A stretch of DNA of 64,000 nucleotides from contig NZ_JADCLL010000001.1 in the NCBI RefSeq assembly GCF_015070375.1, forward strand, positions 684,501-748,500, in the 5' to 3' direction. The DNA is from Nocardioides kribbensis (GTDB lineage: Bacteria > Actinomycetota > Actinomycetes > Propionibacteriales > Nocardioidaceae). Position 1 is the first letter of the stretch, and the number at the start of each line of letters is the position of its first letter. Shown here piece after piece: positions 41,101 through 48,501 of this stretch. A model generated the notes under the pieces. That model was not told the origin of the DNA and searched no databases. It saw only the letters and a list, made by a program, of their open reading frames with translations. Position numbers and translations under genes: made by a program.

Positions 41101-41428
41101 TCGAGCTCAGGCTCGTCGCCATGGTGCGCCCCAGCCGGGCCGTGACCCGGTCGCGCAGCTGGTCGGCGGCCTTGCGTGAGAAGGTCAGCGCCAGCACCTC
41201 GTCGGGCCGCGCCCCGTCGTCGACGCGTCGCACGATCGCCTCGACCAGCGTCGTGGTCTTGCCCGTGCCCGGCCCGGCGAGCACCAGCAGCGGCCCGCCG
41301 GCGTGGTCGACCACGCGCTGCTGCTCGGCGTCGAGGCGCGGCACCGGGGCCTCCGCGTGCTCGTGCACGAGGTGGTAGCGCGGGGTGGCCGGACGGTCCG
41401 GGCGGGGCGGGCGGGTCACGGGCCCCAT
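38159..41428 (-). CDS. adnA: AdnA helicase-nuclease subunit (AdnAB recombination complex)
   Basis: This 1089-residue partner of AdnB has Walker A GPGTGKTT at residues 52-59, motif II VFVDEYQDTDPGQ, motif III VVGDPHQSIYAFRGA, then LTAHRSKGLEWRLVVV and VACTRARQRLVV. The C-terminal nuclease contains GKMLHALAERV, GYADRLELDHDGRVVVVDLK and QLALYQYAVD. A Cys in CPMRWFLEREAG together with CRDCDFVAICP at the end gives the four-cysteine Fe-S pattern of AddB-like nucleases. The ATG at 41428 was taken; a GTG nine bases later is an alternative. It is divergent from phoD. Confidence 0.92.
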   Translation of the reverse strand: MGPVTRPPRPDRPATPRYHLVHEHAEAPVPRLDAEQQRVVDHAGGPLLVLAGPGTGKTTTLVEAIVRRVDDGARPDEVLALTFSRKAADQLRDRVTARLGRTMATSLSSTFHSFAYALIRQYAPAELYDAPLRLLSAPEQDVVLRELLVPTPEAVAWPEGLQRALGTRGFAREVHAVLSRAREKGLDGAELAHLGQVHGAPELTAAGLFLDQYLTVLDTQGATDYSDLIRRATLEAEVHREELRRRFSHVFVDEYQDTDPGQVALLRALAGDGRDLTVVGDPHQSIYAFRGAEVRGILDFPTSFPRRDGSPAEVVALRTTRRFGPRLLVASQRVAGRLGLPGSIDEQAREAFLHPVAEPGRLGEGRVVVRTFDTDRAESEHLADLLRRAHLEDGVAWDDMAVLVRSGRTSLPPLRRALGAAGVPVEVASDEVPLVRDPAVLPLLDALRAVVDLGVADPTAPDHLDPGRVEALLVGPLGGLDAGDVRRLGRQLRVREKHRALTEDRAPRPSRELVRLALVERGFLDGLEGGEVTRARALHALLASARDDLAAGVSAEELLWGLWSGTGWPARLRRAVEQGGAPARRAHRDLDSVCALFDVAARAEEQRDHRGVRSFLATLVAQEIPADTLAEQGTRGAAVRLLTAHRSKGLEWRLVVVAHVQQDAWPDLRRRTTLLQADRIGEGELVPPVSARELLAEERRLFYVACTRARQRLVVTAVASPEDDGEQPSRFLDELGVSVEAVVGRPERPLSMDGLVSELRRTVADPATTPALRDAAARRLARLAGESAGTRPLAPHADPASWWGTRAATRSVQPVRDPDRPVPISASVLEALQTCPMRWFLEREAGGAARSHQSANLGKMLHALAERVATGELAAGPDDVDLLMTHVDAVWGRLEFRTPWSRAREHARVRVALARFLRWHHTNARRLLQTEARFSTVVDLPDGEQVLLNGYADRLELDHDGRVVVVDLKTGRTAPSTSSVQEHVQLALYQYAVDSGAVDAVLPEEGHGVAGGAELVQLGALDDTEHAVVQPQDPQPAGSRGREALRDKLAHGAVMLRRESFPAVVGQHCRDCDFVAICPIKGAGAVTAS

Positions 41429-41559
41429 CTCAGCACCCGGCGCCGACAGCCGTTCGCGCGCCCGCCCCCGACCCGTCACCACCGGGCCACCGCCAGGGCC
41501 CCCGGGGTCGACAGCGTGAGCCGCGCCGACATCCGCACCACCCTCTCGGGAGCACCCAG

Positions 41560-43191
41560 ATGAACGCCTCACCCCGCCCTGCCCTCACCGGCCCCGCCCT
41601 CGCCGGCCCCACCCGCCGCGCCGTCGTGGGCACCGCCCTCGGCGCCGGCGTCGGGCTCGGTGCCACCCTCACCGGCACGCTGGCCCCCGCCGCCTGGCTG
41701 CCCGGGGCCGCCGCCGCCCCGGCCCGGCCGCTGAGCCGCGACCCCTTCACCCTCGGCGTCGCCTCCGGCGACCCGCTGCCCGACGGGGTCGTCCTGTGGA
41801 CCCGGCTGGCCCCCGAGCCGCTGGCCGCCGACGGCCTGGGCGGCATGCCCGCCCGCGAGGTCGCGGTGCGGTGGGAGGTCGCCACCGACGAGCGCTTCCG
41901 CCGGGTCGTGCGCCGCGGCGTGGCCCGCACCGGCCCCGACGCCGGCCACAGCGTCCACGTCGAGGTCCAGGGCCTCTCGCCCGCCCGGCCCTACTGGTAC
42001 CGCTTCGCGGCCGAGCGGTGGGTCTCCCCCGCGGGCCTGACCCGCACGGCCCCGGCGTACGACTCCTCGCCGGCCTCGCTCAGCATGGCCTTCGCCTCCT
42101 GCTCGCAGTACGAGCACGGCTTCTTCACCGCCTACCGGCGCCTGGCCGAGGAGCAGCCCGAGCTGGTGCTGCACCTCGGTGACTACCTCTACGAGTACAC
42201 GAAGGACGACTACGTCGTGGCGCCGGGCAACGTGCGCGACCACGAGGGCCCCGAGACCGAGACGCTGGCCGGCTACCGCCAGCGCCACGCGCAGTACAAG
42301 ACCGACGCCGACCTGCAGGCCGCCCACGCCGCAGCACCCTGGGTCGTGGTGTGGGACGACCACGAGGTCGACAACAACTGGGCCGACGAGGTACCCGAGA
42401 AGCCGGCGGTGCCGCAGCCGGGCTTCCTGGCCCGTCGCGCCGCCGCCTTCCAGGCCTACTACGAGAACATGCCGCTGCGCCGCACGTCGGTGCCGCAGGG
42501 CATCGACCTCCAGCTCTACCGCCGCGTGCAGTGGGGCGACCTGGCCACCTTCCACATGATGGACACCCGGCAGTACCGCGACGACCAGGCCTGCGGCGAC
42601 GGCACCGCGGTCGACTGCCAGGAGGCGCTCGACCCCTCGCGCACCCTCTGCGGCGACGCCCAGGAGCGGTGGCTCGTCGAGGGTCTCGCCGCCTCCACCA
42701 CCACCTGGGACCTGCTGGGCCAGCAGGTCTTCTTCGCCCGCCGCGACTTCACCGCCGGCCCCACGCGGTCGCTGTCGATGGACGGCTGGGACGGCTACGC
42801 CCCCGCCCGCCAGCGCCTCGTCGACGCCCTGCCGGCCGACGCCAACACCGTGGTGCTCACCGGCGACGTGCACCGCCACTACGCCAACGACGTGCTCGCC
42901 GACTTCGACGACCCCGACTCGGCCGTGCGCGCGGCCGAGCTCGTGTGCTCCTCGGTCACCAGCGGCGGCGACGGCTCCGACACCACCGCCGCGACCGACA
43001 CCCAGCTGCGCGAGAACCCGCACATCAGGTTCGCCAACAGCCAGCGCGGCTACGTCATGACCGAGATCGGCCGCGACAGCCTGCGCGCCGACTTCAAGGT
43101 CCTGCCCTACGTACGCCGCCCCGGCGCCCCGGTGTCGACGCGGCAGTCCTTCGTGGTCGAGGCGGGCCGCCCCGGCCTCCAGCAGGCCTGA
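41560..43191 (+). CDS. phoD: PhoD-type alkaline phosphatase/phosphodiesterase, Tat-exported
   Basis: This 543-residue secreted metalloenzyme begins with a twin-arginine signal (PTRRAVVGTALGAGVGLGA, Arg19-Arg20) and an Ala-rich cleavage zone. The mature part has the PhoD N-terminal domain (PFTLGVASGDPLPDGVVLWT) and the catalytic metallophosphatase core: FASCSQYEHG, LVLHLGDYLYEY, VVWDDHEVDNNW and VVLTGDVHRHYAND supply the Asp/His/Asn ligands for Fe and Ca. It releases phosphate from phosphomono- and diesters outside the cell. GGGAG lies 10 bases before the ATG at 41560. No Pho-box-like direct repeats were evident in the 131-base gap from adnA. Confidence 0.92.
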   Translation: MNASPRPALTGPALAGPTRRAVVGTALGAGVGLGATLTGTLAPAAWLPGAAAAPARPLSRDPFTLGVASGDPLPDGVVLWTRLAPEPLAADGLGGMPAREVAVRWEVATDERFRRVVRRGVARTGPDAGHSVHVEVQGLSPARPYWYRFAAERWVSPAGLTRTAPAYDSSPASLSMAFASCSQYEHGFFTAYRRLAEEQPELVLHLGDYLYEYTKDDYVVAPGNVRDHEGPETETLAGYRQRHAQYKTDADLQAAHAAAPWVVVWDDHEVDNNWADEVPEKPAVPQPGFLARRAAAFQAYYENMPLRRTSVPQGIDLQLYRRVQWGDLATFHMMDTRQYRDDQACGDGTAVDCQEALDPSRTLCGDAQERWLVEGLAASTTTWDLLGQQVFFARRDFTAGPTRSLSMDGWDGYAPARQRLVDALPADANTVVLTGDVHRHYANDVLADFDDPDSAVRAAELVCSSVTSGGDGSDTTAATDTQLRENPHIRFANSQRGYVMTEIGRDSLRADFKVLPYVRRPGAPVSTRQSFVVEAGRPGLQQA

Positions 43192-43200
43192 GCGGACGTG

Positions 43201-43238
43201 CCGGGAGCCGGCACCCCGCGTGGGGTGCCGGCTCCCGG
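43201..43238. terminator. Bidirectional terminator between phoD and the M14 peptidase gene
   Basis: 17-bp arms (43201-43217 and 43222-43238) are exact reverse complements around a GCGT loop. The hairpin lies 9 bases past the phoD stop and 32 bases from the convergent peptidase stop, so it can serve both. Confidence 0.8.
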
Positions 43239-43269
43239 TGTCCTGCCTGCGTCGCGGTGCGCGCCCGGG

Positions 43270-46251
43270 TCAGGGCAGGCGCACCACCACGGTGCGCGAG
43301 GCGCTCCGCTCGACCTGCTCGGTGGCCGGGAAGACCGCCCGCAGCACGTGACGACCGCGCCCCAGGCGCACCGTCACCTTCTTGGAGCCCTCGTCGGCGC
43401 GGGTGATCCGCACGGTGCGCACGACACCCTCGCCGCGCTCGCGCAGCTGCACGGTGCCCACGGCCTCGCCGAAGTTGAAGGACAGCCGCACGGTGGCCGA
43501 GGCCTTGACCGTGCCGGCCTTGCGCGCGGTGAGGCGCGTGGTCGACGTCGCCTTGGCCGGCGCGACCTCCTCGCCGGCGGGGGCGGCCCAGAACAGGCCG
43601 CGGGCGGCCTGGCTCAGCCCGCCCTTGGGGTGGGTGCGGAAGAACACCGAGGTGCCGAAGACCATGCCCTTGGCGCCGCTGGCGGCCTCACCGGAGATGA
43701 CCGAGGCCTTGCCGGCCGCCTCGGCCGGACCGCCCACCGGGCTGCCCTCGGCCGTGGGGCGCCAGTGACCCGCGAGCAGCGGGTCGGCGGCGTAGGTCTG
43801 CTCGGCCGTCGTGCCCTCGCCGAGGCTGGCGAAGGACAGCGCGGGGTAGATGAACGACGCCTCCTGCGCGTACGGCGCGAGCGCCGAGCCGGCCGGGGTG
43901 TCGACCGCGACGATCCCGTTGCCGGAGCGGTTGCCGGCGACCGGGGTGGCCGAGACGAGGCCGAGCAGCGCGGCGGCGTTGTAGCCGGCCGTGCCGCGCC
44001 CCACGACGCCGTGGCCCTCGTCGAGCCAGGCCTCCAGCGCGGTCAGGCCGGGCGCCTGGGCCTCGGTGAAGCTCAGCGCCCCGCCGACCCAGAGCACGTC
44101 GGCGTCGGCGAGCACGGAGGCGTCGGTGGCCAGGCCGGCCGCGGTGACCGGCACGAGGTCGTCGAAGCCGAGCTCGAGCAGCGAGAGCTTGTCGTCCTGG
44201 GTGCCGGTGTAGGCGATGGTGAGGTCGTCGAGCCCCTTGGTGGCCTCGTCGTCGAGGGCGTCGAGGTCGGCGGCGCGGGCGCGGGTGAACCGCACGCCGA
44301 GGTCCTCGGCGACGGCGGCGGCGGCGGCACGGTCCTCGGGCCCGACGACGGCGGAGCCGTCCTCGAGCATGGAGACGGTCACGCCCTCCTCCAGCAGCGC
44401 GTTGAGCGCCTGGAAGTCGGCGACGCCCGCGACGTCGAGCACGAGGTGCTGGCCCTCGGCCGGCACGGAGCCGGTCGGGGTCGCGTCGGTCACCGGCGTG
44501 GTGACGCCGAGCGGCGCGTCGGTGGTGAGGCCGACCTTGTCGACGGTGGCCCCCCACAGGTAGGAGTAGCTCCAGGCGGAGATGTCGTACATCGACGGCA
44601 CCTTGTCGGAGATGTCGGAGCCCAGGTCGAGCAGCACGTTGGCCATGCCGCGCAGCGGCTGGTGCATGTCGACGACGTAGGAGCCGGCGGGGTAGGTCGT
44701 GCCGTCGACGGTCGTGGCGCGGTCGAGCGTGCCGACCTCCACGCCGTTGAAGAGCAGCTGCTGCACGACACGGGCGGCGTCGCTGCGCGAGCGCTGGGCG
44801 GCACCGACGGGGATGACGTAGGCGCGCGGGAGCACGACCGGGTCCTGGTCGTCGACGGAGTCCCACAGCGGCTTCCACTCGTCGGGGCCCTCGACGGCGT
44901 CGACGGTCTCGGTGGTCAGCGACTCCTTGGGGGCGCCGGCCGCGCCACGGCGGAACATCTCGATCTGGTTGGCCAGCATCGCGTCGTCGTTGGCCACGAC
45001 GTAGTCGACCATCGACTCCATCGTCTGCTTGGCCACCGCGGTGTTGATGACGGCGTCCTCGGGCGTCGTCACCGACGCGAAGGGCGTGCCGGGGGTCGAG
45101 GTGCGGCCCTTGGGCAGCTCGACGGTGCTGGTGACGGCGCCGTGGAAGGCGGCGTACTGCGCGGTGAAGATCGGCGGGAAGTCGTCCCAGCCGTCGGGGG
45201 TGTCGCGGTAGGGGATCTTGATCTTGCCGGTGTTCTCGGTGGTGTCGTCGTCGGTCGCCGGGTCGTAGTAGGTGTTGCCCGGGATCTCGGCGGCGACGAC
45301 GTCGTCCTCGACCTGGCGCGCGACGGCGTAGCCGTGCGGGATGAAGAGGTCGTACTCGTAGTTCTCGCCGTGCGGCGGGCCGCAGGGCTCGACCTGGAGC
45401 ACGCCGGTGTAGCCGTGGAAGTCGGCGGCGTAGAGCGCCTGGAGCGCCTGCGCGGTCTTGACGAAGGAGACCGACTCGGGGGTCTTGCTGGTGATCATGT
45501 CGCGGTTGGGGTCCAGCGACAGCGCCGTGGCGCGGGTGGCCTTGGTGCGCCCGTCGGGGTTGAGCGAGAGCGAGAAGTAGAGCCGGTGGCCGGCCAGCAT
45601 CTCGCCGACCTCCTCCTCGGGGGCGGCGACGAGGTCCTCGATGACCTGCATGGCCGCGTCGGTGCCCTCCCACTCGTTGCCGTGGATGTTGGCGCTGAAC
45701 CAGATCGGCGTCTTGTAGCCGGCCGCGAGGTCCGCGTCGGCGGCCGCGGCCTCGGGCGAGGTGCGGATCTTCTCGCGCCACGCGGTCTGCTGGGCGGTCT
45801 GAGCCTCGGTCTCGGGCGCGGTGAGGGTGACCAGGTAGAGGTCGCGGCCCTCGGTGGAGGTGCCCACCAGCTGGGTCGAGATCCGGTCGCTGGAGGCCAT
45901 CAGCTCGTTGAGGCGCGGGGCGAGGTCGGAGTAGGAGATGGTGCCGTTGACCGAGGTGGCGTCGGGCACGGTCGGCGCGGGCTCCTCCAGGGTCGGCTGG
46001 GCGGGGTACGACGAGGGCATCGTGATCGGCTCGCCGAACGACTCGGCGGCGGCGGCGAGCTTCGCGGCGGCCGCCGTGCTCGGGCGCGCGGCGCTCTGGT
46101 CGGGGGTGACGCCCCGGCCGCCGGCGGCGGACGTCAGCGCGGAGGACCCGCTCGGGCCCGAGGGCTCGGCGGTGGCAACGGGGGCGAGGAGCGCGAGGGT
46201 CGTCGCAGCGACAGCCATGGTGCTCAGGCTCGCGAGGGTGCGGTGGCGCAA
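43270..46251 (-). CDS. Secreted large M14 family zinc carboxypeptidase-like protein
   Basis: This 993-residue protein has a Sec signal peptide (RHRTLASLSTMAVAATTLAL ending near ATAEP) and an M14 domain. The zinc site HxxE is in NIHGNEWEG (H190, E193), the third ligand region is AADFHGYTG, and the catalytic glutamate is in TSTVELPKG. After the catalytic part come about 450 residues without recognised motifs and an Ig-like C-terminal segment (TVRLSFNFGEAVGTVQLRE). A TTG at 46251 was chosen, because starting at the ATG at 46218 would lose the positively charged n-region; AGGAAG precedes it. Upstream lies a perfect palindrome that may be an operator. Confidence 0.82.
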   Translation of the reverse strand: MRHRTLASLSTMAVAATTLALLAPVATAEPSGPSGSSALTSAAGGRGVTPDQSAARPSTAAAAKLAAAAESFGEPITMPSSYPAQPTLEEPAPTVPDATSVNGTISYSDLAPRLNELMASSDRISTQLVGTSTEGRDLYLVTLTAPETEAQTAQQTAWREKIRTSPEAAAADADLAAGYKTPIWFSANIHGNEWEGTDAAMQVIEDLVAAPEEEVGEMLAGHRLYFSLSLNPDGRTKATRATALSLDPNRDMITSKTPESVSFVKTAQALQALYAADFHGYTGVLQVEPCGPPHGENYEYDLFIPHGYAVARQVEDDVVAAEIPGNTYYDPATDDDTTENTGKIKIPYRDTPDGWDDFPPIFTAQYAAFHGAVTSTVELPKGRTSTPGTPFASVTTPEDAVINTAVAKQTMESMVDYVVANDDAMLANQIEMFRRGAAGAPKESLTTETVDAVEGPDEWKPLWDSVDDQDPVVLPRAYVIPVGAAQRSRSDAARVVQQLLFNGVEVGTLDRATTVDGTTYPAGSYVVDMHQPLRGMANVLLDLGSDISDKVPSMYDISAWSYSYLWGATVDKVGLTTDAPLGVTTPVTDATPTGSVPAEGQHLVLDVAGVADFQALNALLEEGVTVSMLEDGSAVVGPEDRAAAAAVAEDLGVRFTRARAADLDALDDEATKGLDDLTIAYTGTQDDKLSLLELGFDDLVPVTAAGLATDASVLADADVLWVGGALSFTEAQAPGLTALEAWLDEGHGVVGRGTAGYNAAALLGLVSATPVAGNRSGNGIVAVDTPAGSALAPYAQEASFIYPALSFASLGEGTTAEQTYAADPLLAGHWRPTAEGSPVGGPAEAAGKASVISGEAASGAKGMVFGTSVFFRTHPKGGLSQAARGLFWAAPAGEEVAPAKATSTTRLTARKAGTVKASATVRLSFNFGEAVGTVQLRERGEGVVRTVRITRADEGSKKVTVRLGRGRHVLRAVFPATEQVERSASRTVVVRLP

Positions 46252-46303
46252 GGGGATTCGCTTCCTGTCGTGGGGGCCTCCGCGACAGGAGGTCGTCGCG
46301 GTG

Positions 46304-46326
46304 GATCGTCAGAATGTCTGACGATC
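46304..46326. promoter_or_regulatory. Perfect 23-bp palindromic operator candidate
   Basis: GATCGTCAGA and TCTGACGATC are exact 10-bp inverted arms around ATG. The site lies 53 bases upstream of the M14 peptidase start. A possible -35 TTGTGT lies just upstream on the minus strand with a weak -10 overlapping the palindrome, so a dimeric regulator bound here would block transcription. The arms are short and symmetric, unlike the long GC hairpins at gene ends. Confidence 0.5.
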
Positions 46327-46407
46327 TTCAGCGAACCGTGTCCTGAAACACAACGGTTACCGTCTGTCCGTCATGTGGACGGGCGTTCCGCCAGGCGGAC
46401 CCCGCAG

Positions 46408-47076
46408 TCAGGCCGTCGGGGTCCGCTCGTTGTAGGCCCCGGCCTCCTGCTGGCCCGACAGGGCGGCCACCGCCCTCATGACCTCGTCGGTGAGCTCGCG
46501 CCGGGCGCGCCCCGACGACATCCCCGCGAACCGGTCGCCGGCGACGATCGGCTCCCCGAAGCGCACCGTCACCCGGGCCAGGCGCGGCCAGGAGCTCCCC
46601 ACCGGCTGCAGCCGGTCGGTGCCGACGAGGCCGACCGGCACCACGGGCGCCCCGGCGGTCAGCGCGAGGTGGGCCACCCCCGTGCGCCCGCGGTAGAGCC
46701 GGCCGTCGCGTGAGCGGGTGCCCTCGGGGTAGAGCCCGAAGGCCTCGCCCCGACCGAGCACCTCGAGCGCGACGTCGAGGCTGGCCAGGGCCGCCCGCGG
46801 GTCGTCGCGGTCCACGGGCAGCATGCCCAGACCCTCGAACCACGCCCGCTGCGCGCTCCCCCGCAGCCCCGTGCCGGTGAAGTAGTCCGACTTGGCCAGG
46901 AAGACCACCTTGCGCGGCGCGGTCACCGGGATGACGACGGAGTCGATGAAGCTGAGGTGGTTGCTGGCCAGGATCACCGGGCCCGAGCGCGGCACGTGGT
47001 GGATCCCCTCGATCCTCGGCCGCCACACGGCGCGGGCCAGCGGGGGGACGACGGAGTGGAGCACGCGGTAGAGCAC
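46408..47076 (-). CDS. 1-acylglycerol-3-phosphate acyltransferase (PlsC-like)
   Basis: This 222-residue membrane-associated acyltransferase has block I NHLSFIDS, block II GLGMLPVDRDDP and block III YPEGTRSRDG, the catalytic and glycerol-phosphate-binding elements of the PlsC family. An N-terminal hydrophobic helix (LHSVVPPLARAVW) would place it at the inner membrane. The expected reaction is acylation of lysophosphatidate in phospholipid synthesis. GTG start at 47076. A 10-bp GC hairpin (46395-46404 with 46417-46426) spans its stop codon and may end transcription. The ATL gene lies 27 bases upstream. Confidence 0.88.
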   Translation of the reverse strand: MLYRVLHSVVPPLARAVWRPRIEGIHHVPRSGPVILASNHLSFIDSVVIPVTAPRKVVFLAKSDYFTGTGLRGSAQRAWFEGLGMLPVDRDDPRAALASLDVALEVLGRGEAFGLYPEGTRSRDGRLYRGRTGVAHLALTAGAPVVPVGLVGTDRLQPVGSSWPRLARVTVRFGEPIVAGDRFAGMSSGRARRELTDEVMRAVAALSGQQEAGAYNERTPTA

Positions 47077-47103
47077 CTCGCCAGTCTTGCGGTTACCGGC
47101 CGG

Positions 47104-47442
47104 TCAGCCGATCCGGTGTCCACCGGAGCAGTCCGGCGGCCTCCAGTACGCCGAGGCCAGCTCGACGCGCAGCGCGCCGGCCCCCGTGCTGCGGGTCGGG
47201 GTGCCCTCCTCGCGGTAGCGCGCCACGGCCTCCCCCTGGTGGCTCGGCGGCAGCGTGCCGTCGGCGCGCACGACGCGCCACCACGGCACCGGACCACCGT
47301 GCTCGGCCATCACGTTGCCCACCCGCCGCGGGCCGAAGCGCCCCACCGCCTCGGCGATGGAGCCGTAGGTCGTCACCCGCCCGGGCGGCACCTGCTCGAC
47401 GCAGGCCAGCACGGCCTCGACGTAGTCCTCGGGGTGGCGCAC
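47104..47442 (-). CDS. Alkyltransferase-like (ATL) DNA base-flipping protein, MGMT family
   Basis: This 112-residue protein has the DNA-binding fold of methylguanine methyltransferases: RVTTYGSIAEAVG, the arginine finger GPRRVGNVM, and GGPVPWWRVVRADGTL at the active site. The catalytic Cys of PCHR is replaced by Trp (PWWR), which makes it an ATL protein. ATLs bind O6-alkylguanine and recruit nucleotide excision repair instead of removing the alkyl group. The GTG at 47442 begins VRHPEDYVEAVLACVEQVPPG. It matches Rv3204 in the conserved block. Confidence 0.88.
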   Translation of the reverse strand: MRHPEDYVEAVLACVEQVPPGRVTTYGSIAEAVGRFGPRRVGNVMAEHGGPVPWWRVVRADGTLPPSHQGEAVARYREEGTPTRSTGAGALRVELASAYWRPPDCSGGHRIG

Positions 47443-47489
47443 CCCGCCATTGTGGCGCGCCGGGGGTCCGGGCCGTGCCCGGGCCGGGA

Positions 47490-48416
47490 TCAGAGCGGCG
47501 GGCGGAAGGGCTCGGTGCCGGCGGCGAGCCGCAGGCCGTCGATGCCCGAGGTGCGCCGGGCGAAGGCCAGCTCGCGGGCCAGGTCGCCCAGGCCGTTGGT
47601 GCCGGCCAGCGGCGCGAGCGCGATCGTCGACAGCGTGCCGAAGGCCCGGCCCTCGGCGTCGAGGAAGCCGCTGCCCGAGTCGCCCGGCACACCGGGCGTC
47701 AGCGTCAGCACGTCGGAGCTCCACGGGCTGGTCGCGCCCAGCGACGTGCCCACCTTGGGCGAGAGCAGCGTGGTCGGGCGCAGGCTCGACTGGCCGTAGC
47801 TGCGCACCACCTCGCCGGCCGCCGGCGAGGATTCGGCCAGGCCCACGGGGCCCCCGGAGAACGGCACCGACGGGTTGACCTCGCGCACGTCGGCGGCGTC
47901 GACCTTCACCAGCGCGAAGTCGTTGAAGGCGCAGGCGTCGGCGTTGCTCGTGCCCGCGGCGCGCATCGCCCGCCAGGAGGAGTAGGCCAGGCGGCCGCGC
48001 CCCAGCGTGGTGCCGCCCCCGGCGAGCGTGGCGCCGGTCGCGAAGCGCACCCGCGTGCCGAGCGGCACCGAGGCGGTGCTGCAGCCGTCGGTGTCGGTGG
48101 CCTCGCCGAGGCCGGCGCAGTGGGCGGCGTAGCCGACGTAGACCCCGCCCCGGGCGTCGGTGAAGACGAAGTTGCCGGTGCACTGCGCACCGGAGGTGAA
48201 CATCTGCACGCCGGGGTGGATCGTCGCGGTCTCCGCCGGCGCCCAGGAGGTGACCCGCGCGCGCCGGTCGGCGGCCTCGGCGCCCGGGGTGACCACCAGG
48301 CCGGCGACCAGGGCCAGCAGCGCCAGCAGCGCCAGCAGGGCCAGCAGGGGGCGCGTCGCGAGCGCCGGGGCGAGGGCGGGGCGGGAGGGACGCAGGCTCG
48401 CTCGGGAGAGGGACAT
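47490..48416 (-). CDS. Secreted trypsin-like serine protease, paralogue 1
   Basis: This 308-residue protein has a long signal peptide with a leucine-alanine repeat (LLALLALLALLALVAGLVV). The S1 chymotrypsin-fold triad follows: His in VGYAAHCAG, Asp in FNDFALVKV, Ser in VPGDSGSGFLD. Cysteines around QCTGNF and DTDGCST suggest disulfides. It is closely related in order and motifs to the next gene upstream, and both end TEPF-(R/D)P-(P/V)L, indicating tandem duplication. The signal-peptide codons form near-identical 9-base repeats that could change length by slippage. Confidence 0.85.
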   Translation of the reverse strand: MSLSRASLRPSRPALAPALATRPLLALLALLALLALVAGLVVTPGAEAADRRARVTSWAPAETATIHPGVQMFTSGAQCTGNFVFTDARGGVYVGYAAHCAGLGEATDTDGCSTASVPLGTRVRFATGATLAGGGTTLGRGRLAYSSWRAMRAAGTSNADACAFNDFALVKVDAADVREVNPSVPFSGGPVGLAESSPAAGEVVRSYGQSSLRPTTLLSPKVGTSLGATSPWSSDVLTLTPGVPGDSGSGFLDAEGRAFGTLSTIALAPLAGTNGLGDLARELAFARRTSGIDGLRLAAGTEPFRPPL

Positions 48417-48430
48417 GACCCCCCAACGAG

Positions 48431-48466
48431 CGACGACCCCGTCCGGCTACGCGGACGGGGTCGTCG
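48431..48466 (-). terminator. Hairpin terminator between the two protease genes
   Basis: 15-bp arms (48431-48445 and 48452-48466) pair perfectly around a 6-nt loop, 36 bases after the upstream protease stop on the minus strand. It suggests that the two paralogues are transcribed separately. Confidence 0.75.
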
Positions 48467-48501
48467 GATCGGCGGCGGCTGGCCGCCTCGGGGCACCGGC
48501 C

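Noticed and set aside
35007..41179. Long plus-strand frames (about 1150 and 980 codons) opposite adnB and adnA
   Set aside because: Antisense shadows: repetitive Gly/Val/His/Arg composition, no motif, and the minus strand carries complete helicase and nuclease motifs.
43198..46713. A 1171-codon plus-strand frame across the M14 peptidase
   Set aside because: Same shadow effect; the minus strand shows a signal peptide and a full M14 zinc site.
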